From contig JANTQA010000051.1 in NCBI GenBank assembly GCA_027625915.1, forward strand, positions 3,720,501 to 3,784,500: a stretch of DNA of 64,000 bases, written 5' to 3'. The position numbers and the translations under genes are program-made. Numbering within the stretch: the first letter of the stretch is position 1; the number at the start of each line of letters is the position of its first letter. The notes beneath the pieces are model-generated. The model saw only the letters and a program-made list of their open reading frames with translations, had not been told where the DNA came from and did no database searches. The stretch comes from Anaeramoeba flamelloides (Eukaryota; Metamonada; Anaeramoebidae). Shown one piece after another: positions 19,930 through 32,550 of the stretch.

Positions 19930-21272
19930 TTTAAAAAATACTTTATTTATTAAAAGAATAGTCCCAATCATTTTTTTCTTTTTATTGAACAAAAGAATAT
20001 GATAAAAAGAACCAAAAAATCAAATTAAAAACTCTCCTAAAAAAACTTTTTTAAAACCAGGAAAAATTCAATTTATAATCTAGAGAAATACTTTTTAATT
20101 TGATTATTTTTTTTATACAATAATTATAATCCCTAATCTTAATTCTTTCAGTGGTATATTAAAAACCCAAAGATTAAAGTCAACAATAGACTTTACAATT
20201 ATTTCGTAATTTTTTGAATATTTTCAAACAAATAAAACAATTCAAATTAATAAATAGAATAAAAACAAAAATAGATAGATATTATCAAATACCTGATTTT
20301 AATACTAACAGTTCCTTGTTTATACTCTAAAATATTTGAAAAATAGAATAGTGATTAATCTTTTAGATTACAAGAAATAACATAAATAATTGTGAATAAA
20401 ATAGATGATCAATTTTTTTTAGTTCCCAAGGTTTCAATATTAGATGTATTTATTTTTATTGTATTTTTAAAATAAGATTACAATTACAATGTTATTTGTT
20501 CATACAGATTCTCAGAAATTACTAAAATTGAAATTTCTACAAAATAAAAATTTTTTGGTAATTTTATTAAATTTTAATCCAAACGAAAAGGATCAGATCT
20601 TTTGACTGAAAATATCATTGGGGAAATTTACTCTTTTAACTATAACAATTCATTTCTCTAAAGTTGGAAAAAGAAATTGCATAAAGTTTAATTGTGTCCT
20701 TGTGTAAATAATTAACCTATTATCTTTGTAAAAAAAAAAAAAAAAAAGGGGGGGGGGGGATAAGAGTTATTATTCCCTTAATTTAAAGAATAGTTCGAAT
20801 TATTTTTTTATTTTTGTTGAATAAAAAAAAATAAGAGGAAAAAAAATCAAACAATCAAATTAAAAATACTCCCAAAAAATACTTTTTTTTTACCTCAGAA
20901 TATTCAACTTAGAATCCAAAGAAATATATTTTCATAAAATTGTTTCTAAATAAATAATTAATAGTACAATCGTAATTATTTAACTGAATTCTAAATTCAC
21001 AAAGATGAAAATTTATATTAGCTTGTACTTTTTTTCTCAAATTATTTAATTAATTTCAAATTAATAAAATGAATTCAAAAAATAATTATAAAAATACAAA
21101 TAAATGCATATTTTAAAATATCATGTGTTGTCAATTATGAGTTCATTATTGATATTATTAATAATTGAAAAAGTAGATTACTTATTTTTTTAAATTTCAA
21201 CAAATTTAATAAACATTGGTAAATAAAATATGTGATCAATTTGTCTGATCTTAATTGATCGAAGATATATTT

Positions 21273-21311
<39 letters not shown>

Positions 21312-21500
21312 GGGGGGGATATTAAATTAGATGAAATATTCAATCTTATTTGTACATAAAAACTATGAACTAAATTCCTAAAAGTAAGATTTCCTAAAAA
21401 TACTAATATTTTGAATCTTTTTTACATTATTATTTTTAATCCAAAAAGTTAAGATTGAAAGATAACATCTTTTTACTTAAAATTGATTTTAAATAAATAA
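19930..21500 (+). repeat. Two diverged direct repeats with a period of about 840 bp
   Basis: Unit 1 (about 19935-20660) and unit 2 (about 20775-21480) share, in order: an AAAGAATAGT block, an AAATCAAATTAAAAA-type block with CTCC, then AAATTAATAAA, then GTRAATAAAATA...TGATCAATTT, then ATTTTTAATCCAAA near the end. The junction holds A18 followed by G12 (20730-20759); inside unit 2 a T36G8 tract (21275-21318) interrupts the match. No coding is seen. Confidence 0.55.
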
Positions 21501-21814
21501 ATTCATTGAACAATGATAATTTGTTTCATCTAATTTGATTAATGGGTTTTTTCAACAGGTTAAATTTTTGGTTTGTGACAATAAGTGCAATATTGTATTT
21601 GATGTAAAAAAAATTTAATTAATACTCCACTATTATGAAAAAATAAAATTGAAATATGTAAGTTAGACAAAACTGGTACTTCATGAACATTTCATAATAA
21701 ATAATAAAGTCTATTTACAATATAATGAAATTCCAGAACTTTACATTCTCGAGACTATCTATTTCTTGTTGTTAATAGTGCCACGATTTTGAAAAGTCAC
21801 TATTCTAGAAAAAA

Positions 21815-22375
21815 AAATGTTTTTTAAAGGTGAAAAAATTTTAAATAGATGTGACAATGAATTTTCTTTAACCTCAACTTTAGGATATTTTTTGAATAGA
21901 TAATAAGTAATAGTTTTGAAAACACTTTAGTCATTTAAAAAAACTCAAATATGAGAAAAAAAACTTCGGATAAATATTCAGTGTCAGTTAAGCGCCGTCA
22001 AGCACCGTCAAGTTCCATAGAGTATCTAGGTTTTTTTTATATCAAAAGAATTAAGTAAAAACATTTGATTTTATTTGATTCTTTTGAATTCTGGAAAACC
22101 TCCAGGTAGTTTTTTTTTAATTGTTGAAATAAATTAATTTTTTTTCAATTTTGGGTTTATTGCATAAAATAAAAAAAGACCAAAATAAAGTGTCCGTAGA
22201 GAATTTATATTTGACAGAAATAAAAAGAACAGAGTAAAATTATTCTATTTTACTTGATTCTTTTAAATTCTTGAAAAGCTAACAGTTTTTTTTTTTTTAA
22301 TTTTAATTTTATGAAATAAACTAAATATTAAATAAATTTTCGGTTTATTTCAAAAAAAAAAAAACATAACTGAAA
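21815..22375. repeat. Second copy of the 15965 leader plus hairpin modules (family A)
   Basis: The leader with GATGTGACAATGAATTTTC (about 21846-21864) runs into tags AGCGCCGTCAAGCACCGTCA (about 21991-22010), then three hairpin modules to about 22375. Same order and orientation as 15965-16690. Confidence 0.6.
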
Positions 22376-22379
22376 AATT

Positions 22380-23440
22380 AAAAAAAAGATTTTTTTTCAA
22401 TTTAAATCAATAAATAATTTTTTATAGTCCTAATAATTGGGTTTACATTTGAAAGATATTTATTAATTTTAAAATGTTATTAAAATATATTATAACAGAT
22501 AAATTTAAAAATAAAAATTTCTAATTTTTTACTATTAAGGTATTCCCGTCTACTAAAATTAAACAAAAGATAAATATAGATTGTCAATCGGTGTAAATCG
22601 AATTAGTGTACCTTGGTTCAAATGTCTCTAAAAATCAATAATAAATTAGTAATATTTTGTTGATCTCATTAATTAAAAATGATCATGTGTGTTAGTAAAA
22701 AAGCCCAAGAATTTGAGAAAAAAATCTACATTTCGCCACAAACTTAAAGCTTTAATTATCAATATACAGACTTCAAAACTGTAAATTTTCTTTTTTAAAT
22801 TTACTGTGAAATGTAGATACCATTGTGAAAAAAAGTGTAAAAGAGAAAAAAAGGAAAAAAAACTTTTTTCATTGGGAACATTACTGAAAACAAAAAGTAA
22901 GAACAATAAAAAGAAGAAACTAATTTACTTCAAATAATAATCGATTATATTATTATCACCCAGCTATATGATACAATTTAAATCTACTTTGAATCAAAAT
23001 AAAGAGTAGTAGTTTTGGAGATCTATTAAATAGTCAATTTTTAACAAATTTTTAATAATTGATCATTAAAAGAAAAACCCACATCAAAAGATAGCATTAA
23101 AAAAAACCATTTCACTGTTGTGTTTAAGTCCTCCATTTTGTTTTTTGTCCTATATTTTTTCTTTTCTTAATTGATATATACTTTTACTTTCCAGAAAGGT
23201 TTATAGTTAAAATTCAATGTTTTAACTTTTTTTCCCTTTTTTTCTGAAAGACCAAAACAAAATATCTTTTCGAGATCAGTGACTCTGTTTGAAACAAACA
23301 CAGACAATTATAGGAAATTTGGATCAAATAAAGAATAGTATCTATCCTCTTTGTAAACTCATAAAAGCTCCGTCTCGCTTGAAAAACAATTTAAAATTTA
23401 TTTTTTCTATTTTTTTCTCTAGTTAATCTTTCTTCTTCAA
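22380..23440. other. Intergenic region upstream of the iron-sulfur protein gene
   Basis: Contains a partial foldback element starting CCATTGTGAAAAAAAGTG at 22820 that matches the left arm of the element at 38168 for some 250 bp. The last 150 bp before 23442 are less AT-biased and presumably hold the promoter. Confidence 0.5.
22820..23095 (+). mobile_element. Partial foldback element related to 38168-38608
   Basis: Shared landmarks with the element at 38168: CCATTGTGRAAAAAAAGTG, TTGGGAACAYTACTGAAAA, and further on TTTGGAGATCT. The second arm was not located, so this copy may be truncated. Confidence 0.45.
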
Positions 23441-23441
23441 A

Positions 23442-24891
23442 ATGTCGGCCAGATCATTTAGCTTTCTAAAACAACCCGCACCACAATATTTAAGACATTT
23501 TATCCAAATCTTGGTGTTATTATTTTTAAATGCCAAGCTGTTTCAGATCTCTGCAACCCCGATCGTGGTACCATTCTTACACGCAACCCACGCTCCTTTC
23601 AGTACTGCAGTTGGTGTATTCGATGCCTTCGAGTCATCAATAACTTCAGGTAATTTCCCAATTCTTGCTGTCGGGATCATTCTAATTACAGGTGTCACTA
23701 TCGGAAAGCTTTTATGTGCATGGGCATGCCCATTTGGATTTGTGCAAGATTTATTGAACTATCTCCCAATCTCGAACAAAAACATCATCCCAAGAGATTG
23801 GTTTAAATCTTTACAAATGATTAAGCAATTGATGTTGGCCTTTTCAGTTTTTTCTTCAGTTTTATATGGCTTTCAAACAATCACAGAAGACATTGATCCT
23901 ATTAAAAAAAGTGTAAGTAGATCTTCGTTAACGAGAAAACTTCGATTTCTTGTGTTTTCTGTTTTTCTTTTTTTTTTCTCTTTTTTTTTTATTTCCTTGA
24001 AAGGCGAATTCGATCTCCTCTGTTCTTTTCAAAAACACCAATAGAAAGAAAAAGAAATAAAATCTTCCCAACCCATCACAAAAAAAAACAAAACAACAAA
24101 CAAAAACTTTACTTCAATATTTGCTCTTTTTGTCTTTGTTCAGAACCACCACAATAATAATAATAAAAAACTAACACAAACAAACCGAAAAAAAAACACT
24201 CTTTTAATCCTAAACGATTAATTTACTTTATTTTTTTTTTTTCTTTCTTTTACTGTGCTAAACTGAAATTGGCTGTTGTTTGAATTTAAAACGATGACAA
24301 TAAAACTCATAAACTTTTCTAATTTTCAAAAAAAGCCATTCCATGACGCACCATTTTCTGTACTCTCCCCATCAACAACTTTGTTTACTTATATTCCTTG
24401 GGCAGCATATTGGAAACCAGACGTACTTTACAAACAACGTATTCATTAAAAAATTTTTTTCTTTCTTATTTTTTGGGTAGTTTTTTGAGCCTTGCTTTCT
24501 TTTTTTTTTGTTTTTTTCTTCTTCGATTTCTTCTTGTTCGCTCACTTTCTTTTTTTTTTTGATTCATTTTCTAAAAAACAATGTAGCAATTGCTTATTTA
24601 AAACTCAGTATCCTTATTGCTTGCCTAGGGTTATGTGTTGTCATTCCAAGATTCTTTTGCCGTTATATTTGTCCTTTAGGATACATGTATGATTTAACAA
24701 ACAAATTCAAATTCTTAAAGATCAAAACTGGATCAGTCAAAAAAGAAGAAGCAAATAAACAACTCAAGGAGGTTTGCCCAATGGACGTTCAAATTACAAC
24801 TGATGACAAATACATTGACTCTCCAGCTTGTATCCATTGTGGTAAATGTTTCCAATATTTCCCAAACCAATTTAGTCAAGAATTTTTCTAA
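23442..24891 (+). CDS. NapH/YccM-like 4Fe-4S membrane protein, three exons
   Basis: Exons 23442-23912, 24336-24438 and 24587-24891 (donors GTAAGT and GTATTC) give 292 residues. The topology is that of the NapH/NosR-C-terminal/PceC polyferredoxin family, which passes electrons to or from membrane quinones in bacteria. Hydrophobic segments lie at about 20-42, 72-92, 128-143 and 193-212. Two CxxxCP motifs sit at membrane ends (C92-A-W-A-C96-P-F-G and C216-R-Y-I-C220-P-L-G). A soluble tail has C255-P and C273-I-H-C276-G-K-C279, enough for one ferredoxin-type cluster where bacterial NapH usually has two. Such proteins are rare in eukaryotes; introns show it is a nuclear gene, not contamination. 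The redox partner is unknown and no cluster of related genes is nearby. There is no obvious cleavable targeting signal. Confidence 0.85.
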
Positions 24892-25675
24892 GAGAACACT
24901 TTTACAAATTAAATCACAAAAAGAATTTTGTTTCTTTTTAATTTAAAATCAAAACGAAAATGAATTTCATTTATATACAAATCAAATCTTCAAACAAATA
25001 TGATTTGTTATTTTTATATTTTTATATTGTTTTTTTGCGAATCGGATATGAAAGAATATCAGACTAAATACTAAAAATAAAGAAAAAAAATTGATTGATT
25101 GACTAAAAAAATAATTTTTTTGAACATTTTTTCCCTTTCTTTGGAAGAATTATTTTCATTAAGAAAATTACATGATAAAATCAATAAATTCATCTTTCTT
25201 TATAGAAAGATGAATTATTTATTTAATTGAATTCAAATTAACCTTTATTTGATTTTGAAAACCAAATTTTTAAAATTATTTCTTATTATTATAACAGACC
25301 AAAAAAGTACAATAATGGAATAATTGTCGATTATTATTTTAATTCACCAAATATTGTTTTTTTAAAATAAATGTTTTTGTTACAATGTATTTTCAAATTT
25401 TTATGAACTTTTCACAAAAAAAATTTGAAAAATGAACTTTTTCTTCAATAAAATGTAAATTCAATTTTTTATTATTACATTAATAAAATACATACCTTAA
25501 AAATAAATATTTATTTTTGTTTGGATAACCACTATCATATATTTTGAGATCTCTTTTTCAAAAATTAGTCATAAAAAAGGAACTTTTTTTCACAAACATT
25601 AGGAGATTTTTGAAAAAAATAATTTTTTTCTGAAAATTATCATTTTTTTTTTTTTGGGATTATAATTATTCTATT
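24892..25675. other. Intergenic, no gene seen
   Basis: AT-rich. A short hairpin at about 25190-25216 (TTCATCTTTCTTTATAGAAA then GATGAA) may be the 3' end of the iron-sulfur gene transcript or chance. Confidence 0.4.
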
Positions 25676-25679
25676 TTAA

Positions 25680-26600
25680 AAATTAGTTTATGTGCATCTC
25701 TTTTATCAAAATCAATTGTTACGATATTCTTTCCTAATATTTTAGCTTTATATTTATTTTCAATTTCATATGATTGTTATAAACATTTAAAGATTAAAAA
25801 ATCAGTTTAATAAAAAATGATTTCAAAAAAACATTATTTCAAAAATTGTGACTCACCTGAAATAATATATTGAAAAAAAAAAAAAAAAAACACTTCAGTA
25901 TTCGATAACAACTAATAAATAAATCTGATTTGTAATTCCATTTAAAATTATTAGAAACATATATTAACCTGATGTTTTAAAAAATAATAAAAATAAAATC
26001 AAAATCTAAAAAAAGGTTCGTCACAATTTTTGAAATGAGCAATACTGATTTTTTATTACAGAACTTTCACTGAAAAAAAGTTAAAAAGAAGATTTTTTGC
26101 TAATAATTAAATTCATTTTAAAAGACGTTATATAGTCGAAATTTTTTAAAAGGTTATTTGTCTTTACGAAGATCTTTTTTTTTTTTTATCAACTTGATCT
26201 GATTTCACTAGAAAAAAAAGTTCAAAAAAAAAAAAAAAAAAAAAAAAAGAAAAGAAAAAAAAAAGAAAAGAAAAAGAAAAGCAAAAATAATAAAAAGAAA
26301 AACAAAAGAAAAAAAAAATATTACAAAATTAGAAAAAATGATTTTGATTCTAAAAATTGAAAAATTTTTTGGAGAAGAAAATAGGATAAAACCAAAGTCA
26401 CTCTTCCAATAACATTAAAAAGTGATACAACAGTTTTGAAAAATAGTTTAGCTTGTAAATTTTTTTTTTTAGTGAGATTTTTTTGTGTATAATTCTTCTT
26501 GTTATTTTTTTTACATTTTATTTTGAATAATTTTTCTTTGGTGGTTGAAGTCAATATATCAAGGTTTGAATCGAAAATAAATTCCCTATTTCCAACTTCT
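25680..26600 (+). repeat. Dispersed repeat family D, inverted copy of about 54810-55500
   Basis: Landmarks with their complements at 55 kb: TTGTGACTCACCTGAAATAA (25845), CAATTTTTGAAATGAGCA (26022), GAACTTTCACTGAAAAAAAGTT (26060), GTCTTTACGAAGATC (26160) and AAAATGATTTTGATTC (26335). A purine-rich A/G tract (26225-26315) separates two parts. No coding. Confidence 0.6.
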
Positions 26601-26604
26601 TTCA

Positions 26605-27314
26605 TAGTAATTTGTTAAAATTTTTACTTAATGGAAATTATTTTTGTTTTATTTTTTTTTTCAATTTTTTCTCTTTTTTTTTTATCTCATAAAAAAGAAA
26701 ATGGGATAGAATGAGTCGATGAATGACTCATTAAAAAATAAATTAAATCCATTTTATAAAAAAAAAATAAAGGAATACTATTCTTATGAACTTTTCATTA
26801 CACAAGCTATTACATTTTTTTTTCTTTAGTAGAATTTCCCCGTTATATTTACAAGAAAAAATATTCATTTTCGATTGGTTTAGATCTGTTTAAAAATCGA
26901 CTTTAAATTGATAAAATTTATAAATTAAAAAGATTTTTTTGAATAATTCGTCCAATTGTCATAAAAATTCAAACGAACATAAAATATTGTTTTTTGTTAT
27001 AAGCAAAAAAAAAAAATTCATTAAAGTGATATATGATTTGCAACAATATTTAAATTCTATAATTCCTTTTTATTTTTGAAAAAAATGCTCAACGTTTTCA
27101 ATATTGGATTTCTAAAAAATAAAAATAATAACCCAAAAAACATTTCAAAAATAAATTTTAATTAAGAATGATTCAATTCAATGATATTTTTATAATAAAA
27201 ATTATTATATCTGAAAAAGAATTGAAAAATGAAATATTTTCATATTTCCCCCCTTCACTCGTTCTTTTATTTCAATTTCCTTCTATTCCACTCTGTTCTC
27301 TTTCCCAATTTTCA
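26605..27314. other. Intergenic downstream of INCENP
   Basis: AT-rich, no gene or repeat recognised. Confidence 0.4.
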
Positions 27315-29163
27315 TTATTTTTTTATATGATAGCCCATTTGTTTCTTATATTTCGTGATTTCTGGTGTTTTCAGCGGGTCGTTTACCCAATATGGCATTG
27401 ACTGTTTTCTGTAGTAATCTTTTTTTGCTTTTTTTTTTTGGAATATTTTATTTAGGTTGACGTGTGGTTGTTGAAAGAAAATCATATCTGGATCTACCTT
27501 TACTTGTTGCAAGAGCTTTTTGTCTATTCTTTGTTTGTTTGCCCATTTTGGAATTTTCTTTCCGTGGTGAGTTTGTGAATCAGATTCGCAGCCACTAGTA
27601 TCTTCTGATTCACTTTCGCTTTCGCTTTCAGGTAAACTTTGGAAACTATTTTCATCTTCACTGTCAATTGATTCTATTTCTGATCCTGATCCTGACTCGG
27701 ATTCGGATTCTGATTCTGATCCTGATTCGGACCCGGACTCGGACTCGGACTCGGACTCAGACTCAGACTCTGACTCTGACTCGGAATCAGAGAGTATTTC
27801 TTTGTCACTAATAATGTAATTTACCTCTTGGCTATCTTCTGATGAAGAATCAGAAATAGTATTATTATCGACATCATTACTTAAATTTAAAGTTTCGGAT
27901 TCTCTTAGAGGGGCCGAATTGAAAAGACTTTCTCTTTTTTTTTCAAGTTCTTCCCCACCCTCATTATCATCTTCATCTCCATCCTCGCCCAGATCCTCAT
28001 CGGTATCCTCATTCTCATTTTCATTTTCATCCTCATTCTCTTCATCATCCTCATTTTCGTTCTCACCCTCATCCCCATACTCATTCTTGTCCTCTACCTC
28101 ACTTTCATTTTCAGATACATTATTATCAGAGAATTCCTCTTCATTGTCGTTTTGTTCCCCTTTGTATTCAGGAATGTTACCAAAATTGAGAGAACACATT
28201 TGTTGATTCTGTCTGTTTTCGATTTTTTCTGGTTCATCTCCCTCATGATCTTTTTGATTCTCACAAATCCCAAATTCTTTTTCTTTTTCTTCTTTTTCTC
28301 CTTCTTTTTCTTCTTCTTCTTCTTCTTTTACTTCTTCTTTTTCTTCTTCTTTTTCTTTTTCTTCTTGATCAGAATAAATTTCAACAAACCCAGTACTGTT
28401 TTTTTGTTGATTGTCGACAGTTGTTATTTGTATTTGTTGTTTTTTTAAATCAAAAAGAAGTTCGCTTTCTGGGTTTGTTTTTTTTTGATGAGATCTTAAC
28501 CCCAAACTTCCCTTCTTTTTTTCGTTTTGTTTTTTTTTATTTTTCTCCTTATCAGCTTTGTTTTTGGTTTTTTGATTTTTTGAAAATGATATTGTTTTTT
28601 TTTTGTTGGAATTTTTGAGAATATTTTGTTTTTTTTGTTTTTGTTTTGGTTTGAAAGTTTTTTGTTGGACTTTTTTTTTTTTTTGAAAAGTTGCGATTGA
28701 AGTCTTTTTCTTTTGAAGATTTAATTGTTGAAATTTCTCTGTTATTGGTTTTATCGCCTGAAAAGAACTGAAAAATGATTCTTTAGCTGTGTTTTCGGAA
28801 AATTCTTGATCAAAATCAATATTCTTGGGTTAGGACAAAAAGGAAATAAAAGATAACAAAAAAATATATACGTTAAAGATTTTTTTTTTTTCAAAAATAA
28901 ATAAAAAGGTGATTGAAGAATTTTTTTACATCAAAATCGTAAAGTGATAACTCATCTTTTTTATTCTTTTTCTTTTTCTTTTGATGTCTTTTTTTAATTG
29001 GTGTTTTTTGTTTATTTAATCTTGTTGTCCTGATATATTTTCTTGTATTAGATTGGATAGTTTTTAGCCACGAACAGTGTTCCTTAAAATACAAATCATA
29101 ATTTTCGATATGCTCCTCTGTTAAATTGTCCAGAGAAAAAATTAGGTTGGGTACACATAACAT
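27315..29163 (-). CDS. INCENP-like chromosomal passenger protein with Aurora-binding IN-box, two exons
   Basis: Scaffold of the chromosomal passenger complex, which binds and activates Aurora kinase at centromeres and the spindle midzone. Exon 1 (29163-28930) and exon 2 (28823-27315) join across a 106-bp intron (donor GTAAAA) in phase 0, giving 580 residues. The C-terminal IN-box is clear: IPKWA at about 502-506, a following LLQQ and DPDMIFF, VNLNKIF, then a basic stretch and RKQSMPYW at about 550-557, where a Ser/Thr-rich site before Trp is the Aurora substrate in known INCENPs. A long acidic and Ser-Glu repeat region (encoded partly by GACTCG-type repeats, 27690-27790) and a Lys-rich segment fill the middle. 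Exon 1 encodes a helical N-terminus that could bind the survivin/borealin side (inference). Length and order fit INCENP; the IN-box match is from family knowledge. Confidence 0.83.
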
Positions 29164-31205
29164 GATTAAAGCTAATCAATAATAATTAAAAAAAATGAAA
29201 TTTAAATTTGAGAGTTTTGTTCTTTTACTTCTGTGAAAGGTAATAAATCAAATTTACTCAACAATTCTATTAATTGTAAATTTCAATATACCCCTTTCCA
29301 AGATGATTTATTTCAAATTTTAGTACATTGTAATTCTACAAAAAAACAAATTGGATTTCAACTTATTCTCTGAATAAATGGATCACAAAGAAGAAATTAG
29401 AAGATTCTAAAAAAGTTTGATTTTTTAGTTCTATTCCAAAGTAAATATTGTTACAATAACACTAATAATCTTGGTTAACCCTGTTGTAAAGTAAAAGTCA
29501 TATTTCTTTTCTCTATAAGATTTTTTTGTTTTTGAAATTTAAATTGAATAAAATTTGAGCTTATAACTATTTTTTCATACAAAAATCTGGCTTACATTTA
29601 GGATTATAAGATCAAAGATTACATATAATAAAACAAAAGATCAACAAGGAACAAACAAATAAATAGAGATCATGAATTAGCCCTATATCTTTGGATACTG
29701 TTTTTGTAAATGAAGAATCTAAAAAATAGAGATAATTTTTACCCCTTTATTATTATGATACGAGTATATTTGAATTGATCACAGAAACTGACAATATACA
29801 CAAAGTAAATACGATATTTATTTCTTAGATTTCTACAATTAAAAAAGAAATTATCAAAATTCAGGATCGGGTAGACTATTTTTTAGGTCAAAAAAACCAA
29901 AACTTATTCATAAATATGAAAAAATATAAAAAATTTTAATAAAATTCAGTTCATAATTTATATTTTTTTAGAAATATCAAGGGGTTTATCTTGAAAATTA
30001 ATTTAATCATAGAAATTATATTGGATTCTTAATTAGATGTTGGATTTGAAATAGAAAAGGCAGAACTTAAATACACTGGCTCAATTTCATAAACTGGTTA
30101 TCATAGTAAAAAGTTCATATTTTTACCCACTTTATTGGTTTATTTAAGGAAGGTACCACTCATTGGATTTTTATCAAATAATACAAATACAAACTATTTG
30201 TGTTCGTTAAGTGATTAGTGTTTAATATCAAAGAATTAAAATCGTTTTTAATATTGGAAAAAATGATGTTTTGTTGGTATATCTTTGTTATTATTTTACA
30301 AAATTCAACTAAACACAAAGTTCTCATAAAGAGTAGTATTCAAAGGTATGGAAATTTTAGATTTCTTTGAGGGTGGATATTTATTATACCATAAATATTA
30401 AAATAATTTGATTAAGTTTTTTTTTTGGAGATCAGATGAATTTTCAATTTTATTGACAAAAACTGAATAGAAAATTTTTTTCTTTGGAAATGTTATATAC
30501 AAGAAAATTCTTTTTTTTTTAATTTTATTATTGATTTTAACAAAAATAGATTTTGGGTATTTGATATTTAAATTTATTATTTCATAAAGTAATTATGAAG
30601 TGATTTTTTTTTTTTTTCGAAATATCACCATTTTATATAAAGATTAATGAATATTATGATAATAATCTATTTTTTCTAAAATAAAAACAATCATAAAATA
30701 TCATTTTTTGAGCTAATTCTACAAAAATTTCTACAAAAAATCATTTTTAAAATTTAAATTTATATTTTAAACATGAATATTTAATTAACATTAATAGAAA
30801 TATTATTGAATTGTAAAACTTTTCAATTTTTTTTTTTTTTTAAGATTCATGGTATTTGATTATTTGTAAAAACCATTCAAAAATATTCATAAAAAGTAGA
30901 ATAAATGAATTTCGTTTAAAATTTGAAAAATTAATTTTTGGTTATTTCTAAGAAACAAAATAAAAATGTTAATAAATATTTATTTTTGTTCCAATTACAT
31001 ATATCAAATACATGTTGAAATACTCTGCACCATAAAATATTTATAAAATATAAAAATTTGTTCATAGAGAATTTTACAGAATTAAATATTTTACAATTTG
31101 TTTGAACTGGGAATTTTCATCATAAAAGTTGGTCATAATATATATACATACATATATATATATTGCTATCCATCTGTGCCCACCTGTAAATTCTAGTATA
31201 TTTAT
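29164..31205. other. Intergenic, no gene seen
   Basis: About 2 kb of AT-rich DNA upstream of INCENP. No convincing frame, RNA gene or repeat was recognised, apart from homopolymers and a TATA-type tract at about 31138-31165. Confidence 0.5.
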
Positions 31206-31209
31206 ATAG

Positions 31210-31790
31210 AATAGTGTCAGTAACCCAACTTTTCTATAATTCAAAAAAAAACAAAAAAATGGGGAAATATATATATATTATTTTTATTCAATTCCTTCAA
31301 ATTATGGAAAAGTTAATCCCATTTTTCTTATGTTTTTTTTTTTTTATTTATGAAATGTTCTAGGTTTTTTTGAGTTTTCTATTTATTTGGGAAATCAATA
31401 GATTTTAGTTAGTTTTTTTTTACTTTTTGATTTTAACAGAAAATTTTAATAAATTTTCGGGTTTTTTCAGAAAGTAAAAAAAACCAAGAACACTTCACGA
31501 ATAAAATAGAAAACCTAAAAAAATCAAGAACACTTCACAAATAAATAGAAAACTCAAAAAAATCTAACAAAAATCAATTGATTTTACTTATAAAAACAAA
31601 AACCCAAAAAATACTAAAGACAAATTTTTTTCAATTTAAAAAATTAAAAGAAAATTTATATAATTTTTCTATATATTTTTGTAAAAAAACAAAAAAAAAA
31701 CTAATATTGATTTTCCCCATTCAAAAGAATTGAGAAAAATCTTAGGTTTTGTTCTAATTTATTTAAATTCTAAACCCCCTAACAACAACT
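31210..31790. repeat. Hairpin-module array (family A)
   Basis: Modules run 31227-31310 (CCAACTTTTC...GAAAAGTT), 31360-31600 (GTTTTTTTGAGTTTTCTATT with its complement) and 31600-31790. A nested long inverted repeat pairs about 31360-31440 with about 31480-31570. Confidence 0.65.
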
Positions 31791-31854
31791 AATAATGTCC
31801 TATGAGTTTATTTTAATGGAATTATTATTTTTTTTATGAAAATATTTGTATTAG

Positions 31855-31940
31855 TTTACTTCTTCTCTTTCTTTTTTATTTTGAAAAAATTTCAATAATT
31901 ACCCTTTCTATAAAGATAATAATAATAATTTTATATTTTA
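31855..31940. repeat. Short dispersed motif of about 80 bp
   Basis: Pattern TTCTTCTC...TTTTATTT..AAATTT...AATTAC(T)CC(T)TTCT followed by a TAA/TAAT microsatellite. Also at 32600-32690, 33670-33755 and inverted at 44320-44400. Confidence 0.5.
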
Positions 31941-32189
31941 TCTTTATTTTGTCAAAATATTTCACACATATTTTTCTGCTAAAAAATAAAAAATTAAAAA
32001 AAAATGGAATAATCAGTTGAAAGTTGGTAAAATAACTATGTTTTCGTAAAAAAATATACAAATTCGTGTAAAAAGTGCCCTCGCTTTGAGTAATTGTGGA
32101 AAACGGATTTAATAATCACAGTTTGACGAATCTTTATTTAGTGTTGATAATCTTTCTATCGGGTTTTTACTCCTCCTGTTTCAGGGGAC

Positions 32190-32550
32190 GTGTCGTCAAG
32201 TGCCGCAGAGTGCCAAGGTTTTCTTGGGGTTTTCTGTTTTATATGTAATATCTATTGATTTTCTTTAGGTTTTTTTTACTTTTTGTACTAAACCGAAAAT
32301 TTATTAAAATTTTCTGTTTATTTCAAAAAGTAAAAAAAACCTAGAACACTTCACAAATAAACAGAAAACTCAAGAAAACCTAATGGTGGTTTTTTTTAAT
32401 TTAGGAAATAAAAAGAAAATTAAAAAAATTTTCTATTTAATTTCTCAAATTCAAAAAAAGCTAACGGTGGTTTTCCAGAATTCGAAATAATTTAGTAGAA
32501 TGAAGGATTTTAATCAATTCTTTCAAATTCTGAAAACCCTAAAGACAGTG
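32190..32550. repeat. Hairpin-module array (family A)
   Basis: Opens with the tag GTCAAGTGCCGCAGAGTGCC (about 32193-32212), then four modules with joints CTAATGGTGG and CTAACGGTGG, ending at ACCCTAAAGAC near 32547. Confidence 0.7.

Noticed and set aside
27919..28206. Ser/Phe-rich plus-strand frames opposite INCENP
   Set aside because: Antisense of the acidic and Ser-Glu repeat; composition only.
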